Positions 42,666 through 50,599 of a DNA stretch of 58,927 bases are shown here, one piece after another. This DNA is from Rhizobium sp. Root1212. Its GTDB lineage: Bacteria; Pseudomonadota; Alphaproteobacteria; Rhizobiales; Rhizobiaceae. The position numbers and the translations under genes were made by a program. The DNA lies in the NCBI RefSeq assembly GCF_001424985.1, contig NZ_LMDA01000008.1:14193-73119 (forward strand), given 5' to 3'. Within the stretch, counting starts at the first letter, position 1. Every line of letters starts with the position of its first letter. Below the pieces are notes generated by a model. That model was not told where the DNA came from. It ran no database searches and saw only the letters and a list, made by a program, of their open reading frames with translations.

Positions 42666-43478
42666 ATGAATATGCTTTCCACGGCCTGCGAGCGTGCCCA
42701 CGCGGAAATCCTGCCCTATGTTCCGAGCAGCAACGAATGCACGCTGTTCGAAATCGCCTGGACGCGGCAGCTGCCGTTGTTGCTGAAGGGGCCGACCGGC
42801 TGCGGCAAGACCCGCTTCGTCAGCCATATGGCGGCGCGTCTCGGCCTGCCGCTCTCGACGGTCTCCTGCCATGACGATCTCGCCGCTGCCGACCTGACCG
42901 GCCGCTACCTGCTGAAGGGCGGCGATACCGTCTGGGTCGATGGTCCGCTGACCAAGGCGGTGCGGGAAGGGGGCGTCTGCTATCTCGACGAGGTGGTCGA
43001 GGCGCGCAAGGATGTCGCCGTCGTGTTGCACCCGCTGACGGATGACCGACGCATCCTGCCTCTGGAGCGCACCGGCGAGCAGCTGGCCGCACCGCCCGGC
43101 TTCATGCTGGTGGTCTCCTATAATCCCGGCTACCAGAACCTCTTGAAGGCGCTCAAGCCTTCGACCAAGCAACGTTTTGTCTCGATCGAATTTGATTTCC
43201 TGCCCAAGGCGCATGAAATCGTCGTTGTCTCCATCGAAAGCGGCCTCGACGAAGCGCGTGTCGCGCCGCTGGTGGAACTCGCAAACCGCCTGCGTCGCCT
43301 GAAAGGTCAGGATATCGAGGAGGGTGTGTCGACGCGGCTGCTCGTCTATTGCGCGGCACTCATCGATTCCGGCCTCAGCGCGCGGGAAGCCGTGCGGGTC
43401 GCCATCATCGAACCCTTGAGCGACGACCCGGATGTGAAGGCCGCCCTGATTGAAGTCGCAAACGGCGTGGTCGCCTGA
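42666..43478 (+). CDS. norQ: NorQ, MoxR-type AAA+ ATPase for NO reductase activation
   Basis: 270 residues. Walker A GPTGCGKTR near 41-49 (LLLKGPTGCGKTRFVSHMAA), Walker B VCYLDEVVEARKDV, and sensor-type VVSYNPGYQN. NorQ works with NorD, probably inserting the non-heme iron into NorB. It starts 53 bases after norB; an earlier in-frame ATG at 42609 would cover the terminator. Six bases separate it from norD. Confidence 0.94.
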   Translation: MNMLSTACERAHAEILPYVPSSNECTLFEIAWTRQLPLLLKGPTGCGKTRFVSHMAARLGLPLSTVSCHDDLAAADLTGRYLLKGGDTVWVDGPLTKAVREGGVCYLDEVVEARKDVAVVLHPLTDDRRILPLERTGEQLAAPPGFMLVVSYNPGYQNLLKALKPSTKQRFVSIEFDFLPKAHEIVVVSIESGLDEARVAPLVELANRLRRLKGQDIEEGVSTRLLVYCAALIDSGLSAREAVRVAIIEPLSDDPDVKAALIEVANGVVA

Positions 43479-43485
43479 GGCTGCC

Positions 43486-45381
43486 ATGTTCGAGTTCCTG
43501 GAACTGGAAGAAACCGTCGGCAAATTCTGGCATCGTCTGGTCGGCTCGACAGCAAGCATGCCGCGTTATCCCGAGCATGCCGTCACCTTCGAGGCGGTGA
43601 AGCCGATCCTTGCGACCTGCTTTCGCGGCTTCGGCGGCGAGGTGACGGCGCAGCTCGGGCCGGCGCATGCCCGCACGAGTTCGCACCGGCTTCGCCTGCG
43701 ACAGCTTGTCGGCCTCGGAGAGGAGAAGATAGCGCTGGCGGCGCGGGATATCGGTGTCGTCATGCTGCCGCCCGCCATCGATCTCTTTGCCGATGCCGGG
43801 CTCAATCGCGGCCTCTATATCTGGCTTGCAGCCTATATGGCGCAGATGCGGCTTTGCACACCGGCCTCGGCCGATCCGCTGAAGGCCGACCTTGAAGCGA
43901 TCGGCATGGCGAAGGCCAATGTCCAGCGGGTGCTGTCCTGCTTTCCCGGCCTTGCCAAAACCTATGTCGCTTTGTGCACGGCGCTGGTCTCGGAGCGACG
44001 GCGTGGCGTTCTCCCGGCCGTGGAGCAACTGGTCGAAAACCGGGTGATCGGCCTATTGCGGGCGGGTGCCGGCCTGCCGGAAGAACATCCGCCAGCGATC
44101 TTCCCGCAACAGGCGCCGGCCGGGTATCAACGGATGATGGCGGTGCCGGTCTGGCCACTTTTCGAGCGCCGCGAGGAAACCGCCCCGTCGCTTGCTGAGG
44201 ATGAGGACAACAGGGGAACCGGAAGCCCGCTCAATGGGCAGGGGCATTTCCGCGCCGATCGCGAAACCACGCGAAAACACGCAGACCGTAGCCCCTTCAT
44301 TCTCAACCGCTTCGAAAAAATCCTCGCTATGGCGGAGATGGTCAATGTCGACCGGCCGACCGACGGCAAGGAGAACGATGCCGGCGATGCCGCTCGCGAC
44401 CTCGACGAAATCACCCTTGGCCGCCGCAAGGAACGTCCCTCCTCGAAATTCCGCTTCGATCTCGATCTGCCGCCGGAGGCTGTCGATCCCAATGCCATCG
44501 AGGCGGAGATCTCCTACCCGGAATGGAATTATCGCAAGGCGGACTACATGCCGTCTTACTGCAAAGTGGTGGCAGCAACGGCGACCGGAGATGCCGAGGG
44601 TGCAAAACCCACGGAGGACATGAAGGTGCTGGTGCGCAAGGTGCGCCGCCAGTTCGAAATCCTGCGGCCGAGAAACGAGGTGCTGAAATCGCAGCTCGAT
44701 GGCGCCGAACTTGATCTCGATGCGGTGGTGCGCATGCGCGCGGATCTGGCCGCCGGCGGGGAGGGGACGGATCGCATCCATCTTTTGTCGCGGCCGCAGG
44801 GCCACGATCTTGCCGTGACGATCCTCGCAGACGTCTCGCTTTCCACCGACGCCTGGTTCGACAACAGGCGTGTGCTCGATGTCGAGAAGGATGCGCTGAC
44901 CGTGCTTGCCCATGGGCTTGCCGCCTGCGGCACCAACCACTCGATCCTCACCTTCACCTCCCGCCGCCGCTCCTGGGTGCGGATCGAAACGGTGAAGGCG
45001 TTTGGTGAGGCGTTCGGTCCTGATGTCCAGCGCCGCATCGACGGGCTGAAACCCGGCTATTACACCCGGATCGGCGCGGCCATCCGGCATGCTTCGGCGG
45101 AACTGGCAAAACAGCCCAATCGCCGCAAGCTGCTGCTCATCCTGACGGACGGAAAGCCGAACGACATCGATCATTACGAGGGCCGCTTTGCCCTTGAGGA
45201 TTCGCGCAAGGCGGTTTTCGAGGCGCGGCGGCAGGGCACGTCGGTTTTTGCCGTGACCGTCGACAAGGATGCGCGCAGTTACCTGCCGTCGATGTTCGGC
45301 CGCAACGGCTTTGCCATCGTCGGCGATATCGGCAAGCTGCCGCAAGCGCTGCCGGCGATCTATCGCGGGCTGACACGCTGA
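43486..45381 (+). CDS. norD: NorD, von Willebrand A-domain partner of NorQ
   Basis: 631 residues. The C-terminal third is a VWA domain with a MIDAS-like DVSLSTDAWF and later LILTDGKPNDIDHYEGRFA, the family hallmark. The long N-terminal part is specific to NorD. NorQ and NorD form a MoxR/VWA pair needed for active NO reductase. The start at 43486 is eight bases after norQ. Confidence 0.94.
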   Translation: MFEFLELEETVGKFWHRLVGSTASMPRYPEHAVTFEAVKPILATCFRGFGGEVTAQLGPAHARTSSHRLRLRQLVGLGEEKIALAARDIGVVMLPPAIDLFADAGLNRGLYIWLAAYMAQMRLCTPASADPLKADLEAIGMAKANVQRVLSCFPGLAKTYVALCTALVSERRRGVLPAVEQLVENRVIGLLRAGAGLPEEHPPAIFPQQAPAGYQRMMAVPVWPLFERREETAPSLAEDEDNRGTGSPLNGQGHFRADRETTRKHADRSPFILNRFEKILAMAEMVNVDRPTDGKENDAGDAARDLDEITLGRRKERPSSKFRFDLDLPPEAVDPNAIEAEISYPEWNYRKADYMPSYCKVVAATATGDAEGAKPTEDMKVLVRKVRRQFEILRPRNEVLKSQLDGAELDLDAVVRMRADLAAGGEGTDRIHLLSRPQGHDLAVTILADVSLSTDAWFDNRRVLDVEKDALTVLAHGLAACGTNHSILTFTSRRRSWVRIETVKAFGEAFGPDVQRRIDGLKPGYYTRIGAAIRHASAELAKQPNRRKLLLILTDGKPNDIDHYEGRFALEDSRKAVFEARRQGTSVFAVTVDKDARSYLPSMFGRNGFAIVGDIGKLPQALPAIYRGLTR

Positions 45382-45402
45382 CCGGGGAGGCGGCGTGCGG
45401 GA

Positions 45403-45440
45403 AGAGGGCTCGAAGGCGGCGGACCTTCGAGCCCTCTTTT
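45403..45440. terminator. Bidirectional terminator between norD and hemN
   Basis: A perfect 14-bp stem (45403-45416 with 45424-45437) with a seven-base loop, followed by TTT in the norD direction. It separates the two convergent genes. Confidence 0.88.
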
Positions 45441-45455
45441 ATTGTGTGAGCCAGC

Positions 45456-46805
45456 TCAGGCCGCCTTGCTGAAGGTACGCTGGCTGTCGGCGAGATAGCT
45501 GTCGAAGGTGGCGGCAACCGTGCGAACGAGGAAACGATAGGCACCGTCGAGACGGATGAGGCCGTCTTCGAGCGAGATCAGACCATCCTCGGCCATGTCC
45601 CGCAGGCGCTGGTTCGGCCCAAGCAGCACGTCCGGTGAGAAGCCATGGGCGGCGGCAATTGCCGGGATATCGGCGGCGAAGTCGCACATCAGCCGCTCGA
45701 TCACATGGGCGCGCAGCCGATCTTCGCGCGTCAGCCTGTAACCCTTCGCCGTCGGCAGCTCTCCCAAGGAAACCTTGCGGGCATAGGAGCCGGGCGGCAC
45801 TTCGTTCTGCACGTAACCATCCGCGACGCGGCCGATGGAAGAGGCGCCGAAGCCGAGCAGCGCATCGCAATTGTCCGTGGTGTAGCCCTGGAAATTCCGC
45901 CGCAGCTGGCCGTTTGCCGCCGCAATCGCCAGTTCGTCCTCGGGCAAGGCGAAGTGATCGAGGCCGATGCGGCGATAGCCGGCGGCAACGAGAGCTTCCG
46001 CAATCGCCTCGGCCTGTTCGTGGCGGGCCTGCGCATCGGGCAGCACGTTTTCGTCGATGAGGCGCTGATGCTTCTTGAAGCTCGGAATATGGGCGTAGCC
46101 GAACACGGCAAAGCGATCCGGGCGCATGGCGATTGCGGCCTCTACGGTTTCGCGGCAGGAGGCGACGGTCTGGTGCGGTAGGCCGTAGATCAGGTCGAAA
46201 TTGATGCCGCCGATGCCGTTGCGGCGCAGGGCCTCGACGGTTGCGGCCGTGGTTTCCTCGGACTGGATGCGGTTGATCGCCTTCTGCACGACGGGGTCGA
46301 AGCTCTGCACCCCGAGGCTTGCCCTGGTGACGCCGCCTTCGCCGAGTGCTGCCGCCATTTCCATCGTCAGGGTGCGGGGATCGATCTCGACGGAAACATT
46401 CGCGCTGACGTGAACCCGGTAGCTCTGCCGCAACAGCGCCATGAGCCCGACGAATTCGCTGGGCTCGATGATCGTCGGCGTGCCGCCGCCGAAATGGATT
46501 TCCCTGACATCGAGGGCATTGTCGGCATGGGTGGAAACCATCTCGATTTCGCGTTTCAGGATGTCGAGATAGTCGAGGATCGGCTGATCCTTTTCGGTGA
46601 TGGTGGTGTGGCAGCCGCAATACCAGCACATGGATCGACAGAAGGGGATGTGCAGGTAAAGCGAGGTCGTGCCCGCGCCGATGCCCTTGATCCAGCCGGC
46701 ATAATCCAGCGCGCCGATGTCGCTCGAAAACTTCGGCGCGGTCGGATAGCTGGTATAGCGCGGCAGCCGGGCGTCGCCATATTTCGCAATGATGTCGTCG
46801 GTCAT
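45456..46805 (-). CDS. hemN: HemN, oxygen-independent coproporphyrinogen III oxidase
   Basis: 449 residues with the radical-SAM CxxxCxxC at C56-C60-C63 (FCRSMCWYCGCH), then VREIHFGGGTPTII. TRASLGVQSFDPVVQKAINR follows. It decarboxylates coproporphyrinogen III under low oxygen, supplying heme for the c-type and b-type cytochromes of denitrification. The start chosen begins MTDDIIAKYGDARLPRYTSY, the usual N-terminus. An FNR-type box lies upstream. Confidence 0.95.
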   Translation of the reverse strand: MTDDIIAKYGDARLPRYTSYPTAPKFSSDIGALDYAGWIKGIGAGTTSLYLHIPFCRSMCWYCGCHTTITEKDQPILDYLDILKREIEMVSTHADNALDVREIHFGGGTPTIIEPSEFVGLMALLRQSYRVHVSANVSVEIDPRTLTMEMAAALGEGGVTRASLGVQSFDPVVQKAINRIQSEETTAATVEALRRNGIGGINFDLIYGLPHQTVASCRETVEAAIAMRPDRFAVFGYAHIPSFKKHQRLIDENVLPDAQARHEQAEAIAEALVAAGYRRIGLDHFALPEDELAIAAANGQLRRNFQGYTTDNCDALLGFGASSIGRVADGYVQNEVPPGSYARKVSLGELPTAKGYRLTREDRLRAHVIERLMCDFAADIPAIAAAHGFSPDVLLGPNQRLRDMAEDGLISLEDGLIRLDGAYRFLVRTVAATFDSYLADSQRTFSKAA

Positions 46806-46861
46806 GGAATGTCCTCTTCGGTCTATGGCCGAGTTTCTAGGACATCGCCGCACGCGCCTCT

Positions 46862-46875
46862 TTGTCTTCGATCAA
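46862..46875. promoter_or_regulatory. FNR/NnrR-type box between hemN and DUF2249 genes
   Basis: TTGTCTTCGATCAA has a half-site ATCAA typical of FNR. It sits 57 bases before the hemN start and about 87 bases before the DUF2249 start, so it can serve both divergent genes. Confidence 0.7.
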
Positions 46876-46961
46876 TAATGCGGGAAGTTTGTTCTCGCGC
46901 AATGTCGGCCGGTGCGATGGCTCCTAGTCTGCGGTTTCCACCAACCGTTTCCGGAGCCGAT

Positions 46962-47228
46962 ATGTCAGACCCCATTCCCGAAATCGACGTGCGCAGGATA
47001 CCACCGCCGCAGCGCCATCCCTCCATCTTCGGCATGCTTGCCACGCTGACGCCCGGCGATGCGATGCACGTCGTCAGCGATCACGATCCTCGCCCGCTGC
47101 ACTACCAGATTTCGACCCGTTTCCCCGATGAATTCGGTTGGGAATATCTCGAACAGGGGCCGGAGGTCTGGAAGGTGCAGATCACCCGCGCCGAAAGCAG
47201 TGGCTGCGAGTGCTGCTGCGGCCACTAA
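46962..47228 (+). CDS. DUF2249 protein with a Cys-rich tail
   Basis: 88 residues from MSDPIPEIDVRRIPPPQRHP. DUF2249 pattern: IFGMLATLTPGDAMHVVSDH, then PRPLHYQISTRFPDEFGWEY and a strong WKVQITR. It ends SSGCECCCGH, a five-Cys/His cluster in the last seven residues that may bind metal or heme. DUF2249 genes often lie near denitrification genes; function is unknown. An upstream open frame is not coding-like. It begins the four-gene module. Confidence 0.88.
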   Translation: MSDPIPEIDVRRIPPPQRHPSIFGMLATLTPGDAMHVVSDHDPRPLHYQISTRFPDEFGWEYLEQGPEVWKVQITRAESSGCECCCGH

Positions 47229-47245
47229 GCTCAAGGAGGCGATCG

Positions 47246-48586
47246 ATGCCCGGTGCTCCCCTTTCCCGCTGGACGATGTCCTATTTCGCGGTCTCGCTGA
47301 TCTGCCTGCTGATGGGGCTGGCGGCGATGGGCGCGGGGTTCGGCTTTCCCGCGGATGATGCGGGGGCGCCGGACACGCTCGTCATCGTCCACCTGCTGGC
47401 CATCGGCTGGCTGGGGCTGTTGTTCTGCGGCGCGCTGTTGCAGTTCGTGCCGGTGCTCGCCGCCGCCAAGCCACGCTTCGCCGGCCTCGCTGCCCCCGCC
47501 TTAATTCTGCTGATCTGTGGACTCTCGGCGCTGCTCACCGGTTTTCTCTCGCTGGGCGGCTGGCTCGATTTCGATCTTGCGATCATGCCGACGGCTGCGG
47601 CCTGTCTTGCGACGGGCTTCATCGCCCTTGCGCTTTCCTTCGCCGCGACGATCCTGTCGCAGCCGGTCATGGATCATTCCGGCCGGCTGGTGCTGATCGG
47701 CCTTGCCGCGCTTCTTGTGACGATTGCGCTCGGTGCTGCCTTCACCGGCGTCTTGAGCGGTATGATCGACCTCGACTGGGGCGCTGACCTCCTGGCAAGG
47801 GGCTTGCCGGTGCATGCGCTGTCGGGCACGGCCGGCTGGATGAGCATCACGGCGGTCGGCGTCAGCTACCGGTTGTTTTCGATGTTCATGCTGGCGCCGG
47901 AAACCGGCTTTTCGACACGGCGGCTGGTGTCCAGCGTGGTTCCGGCGCTCCTTGTCCTCTGGGTCGGGTTGCTGCTCGCCTTTGTCCATCCGAGCGTCGT
48001 CGGGCTGGCGGCGCCGGTCGCGATCCTGCTCTTCGGCATAGCGCTCATCGTCTATCTCGTCGATATCACCCGAATGGTGCGCGCGCGCCGCCGCAAGATA
48101 CTGGAACTCAATACGGTAGCGGGTCTTGCGGCGCTCGCCTATCTCGTCGTCGCCTTCGCGATGTTTGCGCTCGATCAGATCGCACCGGATAGGCTGTCTC
48201 TCGGCCCCGCGGCGATCTATGCGCTGGCGATGGGCTGGCTCTCGGGGCTCGGGCTTGCGCAGCTCTACAAGATCGTGCCGTTCCTGACCTGGCTTGAGGC
48301 CTATGGGCCGGTGATGGGACGCGCGCCGGTGCCGCGCGTGCAGGATCTGGTCAAAGAGAGCCGTGGCCGCCTCTGGTTCGTTCTCTATCATCTGGGTGTT
48401 TCGATGGGTGTTGTCGCGCTGCTCCTGAGCGCGGATATGCTCTTCCGGCTCGCCGCCTTCACGGAGCTTGCCGCCGTGGCGGGCCTTGCCGTCGAATTCC
48501 TCCGCGCCCGCCGCCTTCGCTACGCGCCCGCCGGGCTGCCGCAGGGCGCCGTTCGCCCGCATCTTTTATACGCCAATCCGATCTGA
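47246..48586 (+). CDS. Polytopic membrane protein with oxidase-like His pattern
   Basis: 446 residues, about 11-12 membrane segments, preceded by AAGGAGG. Conserved-looking His lie in LVIVHLLAIGWLGLLFCGAL, VHALSGTAGWMSITAVGVSY and VLYHLGVSMGVVAL. This His-in-helix layout resembles heme-copper oxidase subunit I-like or NnrS-like proteins, but the full ligand set of NorB is absent. Conserved GVSYRLFSMFMLAPE lies in the middle. It is 18 bases after the DUF2249 gene. Role unknown; NO- or heme-related by context. Confidence 0.75.
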   Translation: MPGAPLSRWTMSYFAVSLICLLMGLAAMGAGFGFPADDAGAPDTLVIVHLLAIGWLGLLFCGALLQFVPVLAAAKPRFAGLAAPALILLICGLSALLTGFLSLGGWLDFDLAIMPTAAACLATGFIALALSFAATILSQPVMDHSGRLVLIGLAALLVTIALGAAFTGVLSGMIDLDWGADLLARGLPVHALSGTAGWMSITAVGVSYRLFSMFMLAPETGFSTRRLVSSVVPALLVLWVGLLLAFVHPSVVGLAAPVAILLFGIALIVYLVDITRMVRARRRKILELNTVAGLAALAYLVVAFAMFALDQIAPDRLSLGPAAIYALAMGWLSGLGLAQLYKIVPFLTWLEAYGPVMGRAPVPRVQDLVKESRGRLWFVLYHLGVSMGVVALLLSADMLFRLAAFTELAAVAGLAVEFLRARRLRYAPAGLPQGAVRPHLLYANPI

Positions 48587-48598
48587 AGGAGTGAGCCG

Positions 48599-49111
48599 AT
48601 GAGTCTCGCATATAAGGAACTGGATGTCCGCCCGCTTTTGGAAGCCGGTGTGGAGCCCTTCGTCGAAATCATGACCACGGTCGACCGGCTCGGACCGAAG
48701 GAGGGCTTGCGGCTGCTGGCACCCTTCAAGCCACAGCCGCTGTTTTCGGTGATGGAACGCAAGGGCTATCTCTATGAACTTACGGAACTGGCCGGCGGCG
48801 ACTACGAGGTGCGCTTCTTTCCGAAGAACGCCGAGGTGCTGACATCGGGCGATGCCGGGGATGCCGATCATTGGGCCGAGCCGAGCATCGAACTCGATCT
48901 GACCGACCTCGACCCGCCGCAGCCGATGGTGAAGATATTGCAGACGCTGGAGACGATGCCGCCAGGAAGCGTGCTCTTTGCCGTTCTTGGCCGCGAGCCG
49001 GTCTTTCTGTTTCCGGAGCTGGTGAAGCGCGGCCACCAATGGGTCGGCAATCACGACAAGACCGGCACGGCCTTCCGCATGATGATCCGCCGCGGCGAGG
49101 CAAAGCCATGA
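48599..49111 (+). CDS. Double-DUF2249 protein
   Basis: 170 residues with two DUF2249-like parts: YKELDVRPLLEAGVEPFVEI, then RLLAPFKPQPLFSVMERKGY, and from about 95 LDLTDLDPPQPMVKILQTLE with GREPVFLFPELVKRGHQW. Unlike the short DUF2249 neighbour it has no Cys-rich tail. The start is 13 bases after the membrane-protein gene, and its stop overlaps the next ATG (ATGA), so it is tightly coupled. Confidence 0.85.
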   Translation: MSLAYKELDVRPLLEAGVEPFVEIMTTVDRLGPKEGLRLLAPFKPQPLFSVMERKGYLYELTELAGGDYEVRFFPKNAEVLTSGDAGDADHWAEPSIELDLTDLDPPQPMVKILQTLETMPPGSVLFAVLGREPVFLFPELVKRGHQWVGNHDKTGTAFRMMIRRGEAKP

Positions 49112-49395
49112 TCGCCCTCAATGTGCTTTCGGATCGGATAACGGCAGCACTCCGCGATGTCATCGACCCCGAGATCGGTCGCAGCGTGGTCGAGATCGGC
49201 CTGATCTATTCGGCGGAGCTGGTGGAGGCGGATCGCCTGCTCATCCGCATGACCACGACGACGCGCGGCTGCCCGGCTGCGGGTTTCCTCGTCGATGCCG
49301 TCCGGGAGCGGGCGCTCTCGGAAGGCTTGGCACCGAGCGTGGAGGTCGAACTGACCTACGATCCGCCGTGGTCGCCGGCGATGATGCGGGCCTGA
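49108..49395 (+). CDS. MIP18/DUF59 (SufT-like) iron-sulfur assembly factor
   Basis: 95 residues starting MIALNVLSDRITAALRDVID. The family pattern is clear: VIDPEIGRSVVEIGLIYSAE, then TTTTRGCPAAGFLVDAVRER with the conserved Cys, and LTYDPPWSPAMM. Such proteins help deliver Fe-S clusters. Its overlap with the DUF2249 gene upstream argues for a joint task. It converges on napC, five bases away. Confidence 0.85.
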   Translation: MIALNVLSDRITAALRDVIDPEIGRSVVEIGLIYSAELVEADRLLIRMTTTTRGCPAAGFLVDAVRERALSEGLAPSVEVELTYDPPWSPAMMRA

Positions 49396-49400
49396 GCCGA

Positions 49401-50108
49401 TCAGTCGTTGCTATAGGCTGATATCGTCCCGTCGAGATAGGCCGTCAGTTTCGCGCTGTCGTGCCACTGATGATAGGCGGTCTTGCCGATGAGTTCGGCC
49501 GGAACCTTCCAGCCGGGATCGACACCCTCCATGTTCGGCAGCTCATGGGCGATGCCCTTGTGACAGTCGATGCAGGTCGCCTTTCGGGAGAGAAGATAGC
49601 GCGTATGGATTTCGGCCGCCCGTTCCGTCTGCTTCGTCAGGTCCATCGCCGCCATCGAGTGGCAATTGCGGCATTCCAGGCTGTCATTGGCCTTCAGGCG
49701 CGCCCATTCATGCTGGGCAAGTTCCAGTCGATGCTCGAGGAATTTTTCCCGCGTGTTGATGGTACCGAAAATCTTGCCCCAGACTTCCTTGGAGGCCTGC
49801 ATCTTGCGGGCGATCTTGTCGGTCCACTGGTGGGGAACGTGGCAATCCGGGCAACTGGCGCGCACGCCCGACCGGTTGGAAAAATGCACCGTCCGCGTCA
49901 GCTCTTCATAGACGTTGTCCTTCATTTCATGGCAGCCGGTGCAGAATTTTTCCGTGTTGGTGACTTCCAGCGCCGTATTGAACGCGCCCCAGAACATCAC
50001 GCCGCCGACGAAGCCGCCGAGCGTCAGAAAGCCGAGGCTGAGCGTGGCGGCCGGCGTGCTGAGCAGCGCCCATATCCACAAAAGGATGGCTTTCACGCGC
50101 GCAATCAT
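49401..50108 (-). CDS. napC: NapC, tetraheme quinol-oxidising cytochrome c
   Basis: 235 residues, one N-terminal membrane helix (about 23-42) and four c-heme sites: CTGCH (from residue 56), CPDCH, CRNCH and CIDCH. NapC passes electrons from quinol to NapAB in the periplasm. It is the last gene of napEFDABC; its start overlaps the napB stop by four bases. Confidence 0.96.
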   Translation of the reverse strand: MIARVKAILLWIWALLSTPAATLSLGFLTLGGFVGGVMFWGAFNTALEVTNTEKFCTGCHEMKDNVYEELTRTVHFSNRSGVRASCPDCHVPHQWTDKIARKMQASKEVWGKIFGTINTREKFLEHRLELAQHEWARLKANDSLECRNCHSMAAMDLTKQTERAAEIHTRYLLSRKATCIDCHKGIAHELPNMEGVDPGWKVPAELIGKTAYHQWHDSAKLTAYLDGTISAYSND

Positions 50109-50599
50109 TGCTCGGAACCCGCCGGCTGGAACCCAAGTTCGCTCATGTCCTTGAAGGCATTCGGCACCAGCGGCTTCACATCGGCCTGCGGCACATGACA
50201 GGCGGTGCAGAAATAGCGGCGCGGCGAGACATCGGCCAGCATCTGGCCTTCGCGGTTCATGTAATGGGTCACGCTGATCATCGGCGCGCCCGAACCCTCG
50301 GTCAACTCGCGCTTATGGCAGGAGAGACAGCGGTTGGTATTGACCGACAACTGGTAGCCGTCGACCGAATGTGGAATGACCGGCGGCTGGTCCGGGTAGT
50401 TGCGCATCTTGCGGATGTCGTCGACGACCCATTTCGGCAGGGGCTTGGCGTCCTGACTTTGCATCGGGTCCTGATTGCCGGTCAGCGGCGGCACGACCTG
50501 CGCCAGGGTGAAGCCGCCGGTGAAGAGACAGAGGGCGACGGCCGTGATCGCCCAGGTTCGCCTTTTGATCAGGCGACGGGAAGAATCTTGACTGCGCAT
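50105..50599 (-). CDS. napB: NapB, diheme cytochrome c subunit of nitrate reductase
   Basis: 164 residues with a signal peptide ([20 protein letters not shown] ending TLAQ) and two c-heme sites, CLSCH and CTACH. It forms the periplasmic complex with NapA. Start at [15 protein letters not shown], overlapping the end of napA by 31 bases; the earlier ATG (50680) is inside napA. Confidence 0.95.
   Translation of the reverse strand: MRSQDSSRRLIKRRTWAITAVALCLFTGGFTLAQVVPPLTGNQDPMQSQDAKPLPKWVVDDIRKMRNYPDQPPVIPHSVDGYQLSVNTNRCLSCHKRELTEGSGAPMISVTHYMNREGQMLADVSPRRYFCTACHVPQADVKPLVPNAFKDMSELGFQPAGSEQ

Noticed and set aside
44053..45345. 430-residue ORF antisense to norD
   Set aside because: Same reason as for norB: no family features, while the NorD VWA domain is clear on the plus strand.
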